This document shows positions 59,346 through 64,000 of a stretch of DNA of 64,000 nt, piece by piece; the first letter of the stretch is position 1, and the number at the start of each line of letters is the position of its first letter. Origin of the DNA: Lachnospiraceae bacterium UBA7076 (lineage in GTDB: Bacteria > Bacillota > Clostridia > Lachnospirales > Lachnospiraceae); assembly GCA_002493625.1 (NCBI GenBank), contig DKZK01000038.1:16420-80419 (forward strand), given 5' to 3'. The position numbers were made by a program, and so were the translations under genes. The notes beneath the pieces were generated by a model, which made no database searches, was not told where the DNA came from, and saw only the letters and a list, made by a program, of their open reading frames with translations.

Positions 59346-61776
59346 TTTCCATAAATTTTTCTTCAAATTCTTTTATAAGCTTATCATCATCTGACGGAAT
59401 AATATCCTTTAACCGATTACTTGCAGTATACTGATAATTTGAGCCTAGTATTCCCTCCTCAAAGCCGTAACGCTTCCACAGCTCATATAAAGCCTGCTTT
59501 AATTCCTTATGCTCATACAGGGTCTTAATCGTTGAATTAATTCCGTAGCTGTACGGTGACTTCACATCAATATATACCCGCTCCCTGCCGAAAATATCAC
59601 ACTCCGCAGATGAGACGGCAGCATACACATCATAAAAGCCCTCCTCAACAATCCACCTGTCAAAATCCATATCAAAATACGCAAGCTCCTTTATGCCTAT
59701 ATTGAAGGAAATACTCCGTTCCTCTCCTGTATCAAGCAAAACCTTTTGAAACGCCTTAAGCTCCTTTACCGGCCTTGGAACAGTAGAAAATACATCCCCC
59801 ACATAAATTTGCACAACCTGAGACGCTTTAAATTTTCCCGTATTTTTAATGGATACCTCCGCATGAATATTATTATCCTTTACATAAACCTTATCCAGCC
59901 TGCACAAAAATGTAGTGTAAGTAAGTCCGTAACCGAAATGATATTTAGGCGCAATCTTCTTCTTGTCATAATACCTGTAGCCCACATATATCCCTTCCCC
60001 ATAATTAACATTATATCCGTCACCCGGAAAATTAATGTATGTGGGCGTGTCCTCATATCTTGCAGGAAATGTAAGCGGCAGCTTTCCGGATGGCGAAATC
60101 TTCCCAAATAAAATATCTGCCAAGGCATGACAGCCCTCCATGCCGGGAAGAAAAATTGCAAGAATACCGTCGATTTTCTTCTCATTTATACCTGTGAGTT
60201 CAACAGGTCCGCTTGTATTTAATATAAGCACAAGCTTTTTTTCCACTCCAAAGCCTTTCTTTTTGCCGCACAAAGCATTTATTGCCAATCTGTCATTATC
60301 TGGCATTCTCAGGATTTTTTTGTCATTCCCCTCCATGCCGGGAATTTTAACGGCATAAAGCATTATCTCCGTGTTTTCCCTTACCTCTCCCACGCTTATA
60401 TTTTCATCCGGTGTATAACAGGAAATACTGCCTGCCAAATCTCCCACTCTGTCCGTATTTATGCCTGCGCTTCCGTTACCACATTCAATAATTTTGCTGA
60501 CAGGTCTCAAAGCTCCGCAATTATCATAAGATGGGCTTCCCATAATGGACACATTTACATCTTCCTTCAGAGGGAGCACGCCATTATTTTCAAGAAGCAC
60601 AATTCCCTCCGCAGCGGCAGCGTAAGCAGCCTCATTTGTAAAAGACATCAGCTCGTCAACGGAAACATTTATCTCCTTCCTGTTGTCTGCAATCCAGTTT
60701 ATTGTTTTTAATATTCTTTCCACTGCCCTGTCAAGAGCACTCTCATCAAGGGAATTTTCATCAACGGCAGAAACAATCGGCAAATAATCCATAGGTCCCG
60801 GCATGGCAAGGTCATTTCCTGCTTTGATTGCCTCAGGCAGATTTTGGACAGCCCCCCAGTCAGAAATAACCATTCCGTCAAATCCCCATTCACATTTAAG
60901 CTTATCTGTAAGCAAATCGTGATTTTCCGTACATGGAATACCATTTATTTTGTTATATGCGCTCATAACGCTCCTTACGCCTGCGTCAACACATGCGAAA
61001 AAGCCCGGAAAATAAATCTCCTCCAAGGCTCTTTTTGATATATGCTCATTGATTCCCGTCCGGAAGGTTTCCTGATTATTTGCGGCAAAATGCTTGACAT
61101 TAGCCACAACGCCATACTCCTGCACTCCCTCGACAAGTCGTGGAGCAAGAGCTGACACAAGAAAAGGATCCTCGGAATATCCCTCAAACAGCCTTCCATT
61201 TAAAGGGTCCCTATGAATATTCACATTCGGGCTTCCCAAAAGAACATGAACGCCATAAGCTATGGCGTCAAGTCCAAGCGCCTGTCCTGCCCGAAGCACA
61301 ACCTCAGGATTCCATGTTGCGCCCAAAACAATGCCCGGCGGATAACAGCCCGGTGAATACAGCAGTTTTTCATTTTCGTAAAAAACCTGTTCTGTATTAC
61401 CCCCTTTATTACGGCAACTTTTTATATTATTTGCTACCAGTTTACATAATCTTTTGTTAATGTCGTTATAAAGAGGCAAATCCTCCTCACTGAGCCTTTC
61501 AGTCTCAAAAAAATATTCAATAACACGGACAAGACTTCCTTCGCCGACCATTTCATTTGTGCTTTCCATTTCCCTGTCCTCAAGCATATCGCCGAAAAGC
61601 TGTTCAAAATTAATTCCCGTTCCGCCGTCAAGAAGCTGAAGCCTTGGAATATTAAGTCTCTCTATGCCGGCAGAACCAAAAAAAGAAGCTCCCGCTGTAA
61701 GCCTTGCCTTCTCCCGGATTGTCATGGAAGCTATGGTTTTTTCAATATCAAAAATTTTTTTATTATCTGCTGACAT
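59320..61776 (-). CDS. Glycoside hydrolase family 3 beta-glucosidase-like
   Basis: An 818-residue GH3 enzyme without a signal peptide, so cytosolic. The (beta/alpha)8 domain has the nucleophile Asp306 in GMVISDWGAV, with NVKHFAANNQE and GRLFEGYSEDPFL upstream. The alpha/beta sandwich domain (about 370-590) contains LVLILNTSGPVEL and FLPGMEGCHALADILFG. A fibronectin-III-like domain follows (YVGYRYYD, FGYGLTYT, VQIYVGD). Substrates are probably beta-gluco- or beta-xylo-oligosaccharides, or steroid/flavonoid glycosides. Its last codons lie within a tandem repeat. It is next to uppP only by position, with a GC-rich element between them. Confidence 0.92.
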   Translation of the reverse strand: MSADNKKIFDIEKTIASMTIREKARLTAGASFFGSAGIERLNIPRLQLLDGGTGINFEQLFGDMLEDREMESTNEMVGEGSLVRVIEYFFETERLSEEDLPLYNDINKRLCKLVANNIKSCRNKGGNTEQVFYENEKLLYSPGCYPPGIVLGATWNPEVVLRAGQALGLDAIAYGVHVLLGSPNVNIHRDPLNGRLFEGYSEDPFLVSALAPRLVEGVQEYGVVANVKHFAANNQETFRTGINEHISKRALEEIYFPGFFACVDAGVRSVMSAYNKINGIPCTENHDLLTDKLKCEWGFDGMVISDWGAVQNLPEAIKAGNDLAMPGPMDYLPIVSAVDENSLDESALDRAVERILKTINWIADNRKEINVSVDELMSFTNEAAYAAAAEGIVLLENNGVLPLKEDVNVSIMGSPSYDNCGALRPVSKIIECGNGSAGINTDRVGDLAGSISCYTPDENISVGEVRENTEIMLYAVKIPGMEGNDKKILRMPDNDRLAINALCGKKKGFGVEKKLVLILNTSGPVELTGINEKKIDGILAIFLPGMEGCHALADILFGKISPSGKLPLTFPARYEDTPTYINFPGDGYNVNYGEGIYVGYRYYDKKKIAPKYHFGYGLTYTTFLCRLDKVYVKDNNIHAEVSIKNTGKFKASQVVQIYVGDVFSTVPRPVKELKAFQKVLLDTGEERSISFNIGIKELAYFDMDFDRWIVEEGFYDVYAAVSSAECDIFGRERVYIDVKSPYSYGINSTIKTLYEHKELKQALYELWKRYGFEEGILGSNYQYTASNRLKDIIPSDDDKLIKEFEEKFMEKIEHIKKF

Positions 61777-61794
61777 GCTATATCCTCATATTTC

Positions 61795-61914
61795 ATTCCC
61801 GCGAGCAACAAGCCAAGTGACTGCCTGCAGCCATTTGGCGACTGCGGCGAGGGTCAAATACCCCGCCACTTGGAGCGTTTCAAGTTTGATGCCCTGCTGC
61901 TTGCGGCGGGGTCT
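61795..61914. other. GC-rich intergenic element directly after uppP
   Basis: A stretch far more GC-rich than its surroundings fills the gap between the uppP stop and the GH3 start. It contains several alternative stems: CCCCGCC (61861-61867) with GGCGGGG (61905-61911); GGCGAGGGT (61846-61854) with ACCCCGCC; and AAGTG with CACTT. The element starts right at the uppP stop and reads GACCCCGCCGCAAGCAGC on the minus strand. I believe similar sequences recur in Lachnospiraceae genomes, but did not search. Confidence 0.55.
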
Positions 61915-62757
61915 TTACCCTGCAAGCCCAAAGTAAAATAATACTATAACACCAAGCGCAATTCTGTACCAGCCGAACACCTTAAAATCATGCTTTTTAA
62001 TATATCCCATAAGGAATTTTATAACAAACAGTGAAACTAAAAATGCTACAATCACTCCTACACTTAGTATAACCAGCTCCGAGCCGGAAAATGAAAATCC
62101 AAACTTTATGACCTTTATGAGGCTAAGTCCAAACATAACCGGCACAGCCAAGAAAAATGTAAATTCAGCCGCAGCAACCCTTGACACGCCTATAAGGAGC
62201 GCTCCAATAATGGTTGCTCCCGACCTTGAGGTTCCCGGTATAATGGAAAGTACCTGAAACAAACCGATTATAAACGCCGTTTTATATGTAATATCCTGTA
62301 AAGTTTCAACTCTTGCCACCTTTGCTTTGTTCCCTGTCTCTATAATTATAAACGCGAAGCCGTAAAATATAAGCGCAATCGCAATAACCGCAGGCGTATG
62401 CAGATGGGCTTCTATGTAATCGTCAAACAAAAGTGTGACAACGGCTCCCGGTATACAGGCAACAACAACCTTAAACCACATGGAAAAAATATCCTTTTTT
62501 ATCACGCCTTCCTTTTCCGGATTTTTTGAAAAATCAAAGGGCCACATCTTATTCCAAAACAGCAGAACAACAGCAAGTATTGCGCCAAGCTGTATGACAA
62601 CAAAAAACATTTCCTTAAATTCCTCACTTGCATTAAGGCTTATAAATTCATCCACTAAAAGCATATGCCCCGTACTGCTTATGGGAAGCCACTCCGTAAT
62701 ACCCTCCACCACTCCAAGGAGCAGCACTTTTAATATTTCAATTATATCTATCTGCAT
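61915..62757 (-). CDS. uppP: Undecaprenyl-diphosphatase
   Basis: Integral membrane enzyme (BacA family) that recycles the undecaprenyl carrier in peptidoglycan synthesis and can give bacitracin resistance. At 280 residues it has normal length. GITEWLPISSTGHMLL (residues 17-32) contains the catalytic Glu/Ser/His region and PGTSRSGATI (about 175-184) the phosphate-binding segment. About eight membrane helices are visible. The last codons GLAG run straight into the GC-rich element. AGGTTTTGAC precedes the ATG. Confidence 0.96.
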   Translation of the reverse strand: MQIDIIEILKVLLLGVVEGITEWLPISSTGHMLLVDEFISLNASEEFKEMFFVVIQLGAILAVVLLFWNKMWPFDFSKNPEKEGVIKKDIFSMWFKVVVACIPGAVVTLLFDDYIEAHLHTPAVIAIALIFYGFAFIIIETGNKAKVARVETLQDITYKTAFIIGLFQVLSIIPGTSRSGATIIGALLIGVSRVAAAEFTFFLAVPVMFGLSLIKVIKFGFSFSGSELVILSVGVIVAFLVSLFVIKFLMGYIKKHDFKVFGWYRIALGVIVLFYFGLAG

Positions 62758-62794
62758 GTCAAAACCTCCATGTCCTTTTTGAATTATATAATGC

Positions 62795-63283
62795 TCATTG
62801 TATTATACTTCCACGCAATAATGTATAGCAAGCAGAAAATGTCAAAAGTGCAAGCAATCCTCCACAAAATACACCGGAGCTGTCAAGCAAAACATCCGTA
62901 AGCTGACAGCTTCTTCCCGGTACAAAAATCTGATGTATTTCATCTGTAGCTGCGTAAGAAGTACCAAAAAGCCAGCTCAACAAAAAAGTTTTTTTCATTT
63001 TAATCCCTTTGTCAGCCGTAGCCCCGAACATCAAAAAACCAAGGACAGCATACAGCGTAAAATGAGCAGCCTTTCTCACGGGATGTTCTATGCTATCAAT
63101 AAACTCTGCTTTTTCATCCTCATCAAAATTCTCATAATTATCACAGAAAAGCCGTCCAATCAGATTTGCAGCCCAACTACTGTTTTCCCCTGATGTAGTC
63201 GCATTCTCAGCAGAAAACAAAAAAATAATTGTCATAAGCGCAATCGTAAAGGATATGAATATTTTTTTCCGAATTGAAAGCAT
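62795..63283 (-). CDS. VanZ-like family membrane protein
   Basis: A 162-residue protein of the VanZ-like family with four hydrophobic segments (about 8-24, 70-88, 99-112 and 135-155). The conserved features are RKAAHFTLYAVLGFLMFGA and ATDEIHQIFVPGRSCQLTDVLLDSSGVFCGG, including the EIHQ and D-x-x-x-D-x-x-G motifs. VanZ confers low-level teicoplanin resistance in enterococci; most chromosomal homologues have no known role. It has its own promoter, is 37 bases upstream of uppP, and may be co-transcribed with it, which would put two wall-related proteins together. Confidence 0.9.
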   Translation of the reverse strand: MLSIRKKIFISFTIALMTIIFLFSAENATTSGENSSWAANLIGRLFCDNYENFDEDEKAEFIDSIEHPVRKAAHFTLYAVLGFLMFGATADKGIKMKKTFLLSWLFGTSYAATDEIHQIFVPGRSCQLTDVLLDSSGVFCGGLLALLTFSACYTLLRGSIIQ

Positions 63284-63427
63284 AAAACAAGCCCTTTCCG
63301 TTTTTTCTGTTCAAACAGCAACTTCGCTGCCTATTTGTTTGTGAAATAAAGCATGGAAGTTTTATCTGGTTACAGATTAATCAAGATTGGATAATCCACA
63401 AATTTCAGAACACGATGTCTTACGGCT

Positions 63428-63456
63428 ATAATACTGCATGCATACATCGAATGCAA
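63428..63456 (-). promoter_or_regulatory. Probable sigma-A promoter of the VanZ-uppP unit
   Basis: Minus strand TTGCAT (63456-63451), 17-base spacer, TATTAT (63433-63428). It leaves a leader of about 140 bases to the ATG at 63283. The rest of 63284-63575 holds no gene that I can see. Confidence 0.6.
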
Positions 63457-63480
63457 GACGTTTTATATAATATATAAAAA

Positions 63481-63511
63481 GATGTATGGGACACATACTG
63501 TTCCATACACC
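63481..63511 (-). terminator. Terminator after the broken Rpn gene
   Basis: Minus strand GGTGTATGG-13-CCATACATC, a 9-bp stem with one G-T pair, followed by TTTTTATAT. It lies 65 bases after the tail of the broken nuclease gene and before the VanZ promoter. Confidence 0.75.
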
Positions 63512-63575
63512 TTTATATTTCTATCTGAATATTTTTAATACTCCATTTAAAATTACATTATACACATGAAAATTA

Positions 63576-63996
63576 TCATTTATCAGGATTTTCTTTCAGT
63601 TCCAGTATCTTTTCAATGGCAAGTCCGGAATATAACGCTATTTTTTCATCCGATAATTCTCCTGCACGAAGCATCCTCAATGCTGTCTGTATTTTTCCCG
63701 TCCTCCACATATAAATCCAGCCTTACACTTTTTGCATTTGCCGTAATATCTATGGTTTCCTGCGTTTTCGGATATTTTATATCTGATATTTTTATACCAA
63801 TTATTGTTTCTAAAAAGGGCTTGCAGTATGCGGGATTTCTCATAATAACCTCGAAGATAAAATCATCCTGAAATTCCAACTCCTCAAAACTTTTGATGAT
63901 TTGATTGCATTTGTTTCCCTGTTTACAGCTTCGTTCTTTTTGTTCATAAATTCTCCTCCTTGTAATTACGTGTTTTTCTTTGTCACGTTTTCTCAC
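63576..63996 (-). pseudogene. Rpn-family PD-(D/E)XK nuclease, internally deleted and frameshifted
   Basis: The 5' part encodes a normal Rpn/transposase-like N-terminus: FQDDFIFEVIMRNPAYCKPF, LETIIGIKISDIKYPKTQE and KSVRLDLYVEDGKN, where the nuclease core should continue (expected D-x-E-Q next). Instead the frame becomes DSIEDASCRRIIG and stops at 63646. Directly afterwards, in another frame, comes LRMLRAGELSDEKIALYSGL and AIEKILELKENPDK, the C-terminal tail of the same family. Some 150 residues in the middle are missing. So it is a remnant, not two genes. The start is near the window edge; residues before QDDF may be artefactual. Confidence 0.8.
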
Positions 63997-64000
63997 AGGT

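Noticed and set aside
19..64000. CRISPR array
   Set aside because: No regularly spaced identical direct repeats with unique spacers were seen. The tandem repeat at 59186-59345 has no spacers.

Overview
The window looks like chromosomal core sequence from an anaerobic, low-GC, spore-forming Firmicute, most likely a member of Lachnospiraceae (class Clostridia). The evidence is an IspH fused to ribosomal protein S1, the forespore sigma factor SigG, a biotin-dependent sodium-pump decarboxylase cluster, a CIRCE-type heat-shock operator, and several small families typical of that group (DUF1292, probable DUF5721 and DUF5688). I cannot name the species from the sequence alone. Most genes lie on the minus strand. 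No rRNA, tRNA, CRISPR array, prophage or complete insertion sequence is visible.

Layout. 19-4133 holds ispH-rpsA, cmk and a BaiN/HI0933-like flavoprotein. 4289-9741 is a five-gene operon, read right to left: a 12S-type carboxyltransferase, a lipoprotein-OadG fusion, a biotin carrier, the OadB sodium channel and a 5S-type carboxyltransferase. 9962-17671 runs from a 58-residue sorting-signal-like protein and a transglutaminase through htpG (CIRCE plus a sigma-A promoter), folD, rimO and pgsA to a CinA-type amidase. 17784-23084 is a more accessory stretch: GNAT, MFS, second transglutaminase, small proteins and a chemoreceptor. 23291-36503 holds argH, sigG, pncB with a HAD phosphatase, an orphan response regulator, typA, two AIM24 paralogues and the divergent mnmG/mnmE pair. 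36505-40103 is an asymmetric heterodimeric ABC exporter. 40290-47620 holds a DUF1292 gene, a polytopic membrane protein, a DHHW/MBOAT O-acetylation pair, a UvrD-like helicase and a SEC-C protein. 47725-52532 is a MacAB-like exporter with two different adaptors. 52711-57512 holds rarA, a receiver protein, a TetR regulator, a cold-shock protein and hisC. 57617-63996 holds pepD, a GH3 glycosidase, uppP, a VanZ-like protein and a broken Rpn-family nuclease gene.

The most distinctive feature outside the genes is a set of long intergenic hairpins (13536-13719, 25038-25200, 28999-29129, 41994-42193, with fragments near 2718, 10480 and 55127). Their outer arms differ, but several share a core related to GACGTAGCGGTACTA. 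They sit at gene 3' ends and may act as terminators, mobile palindromic repeats, or both. Other notable points are the CIRCE-controlled htpG with a eukaryote-like acidic linker, the combination of two carboxyltransferases with a sodium pump, the minimal sorting-signal protein, and a Pro/Thr/Glu-rich linker splitting the coiled coil of one efflux adaptor.

All functions are inferred from motifs and family knowledge; no database search was run. Starts were chosen from ribosome binding sites and family N-termini where the longest open frame was implausible.
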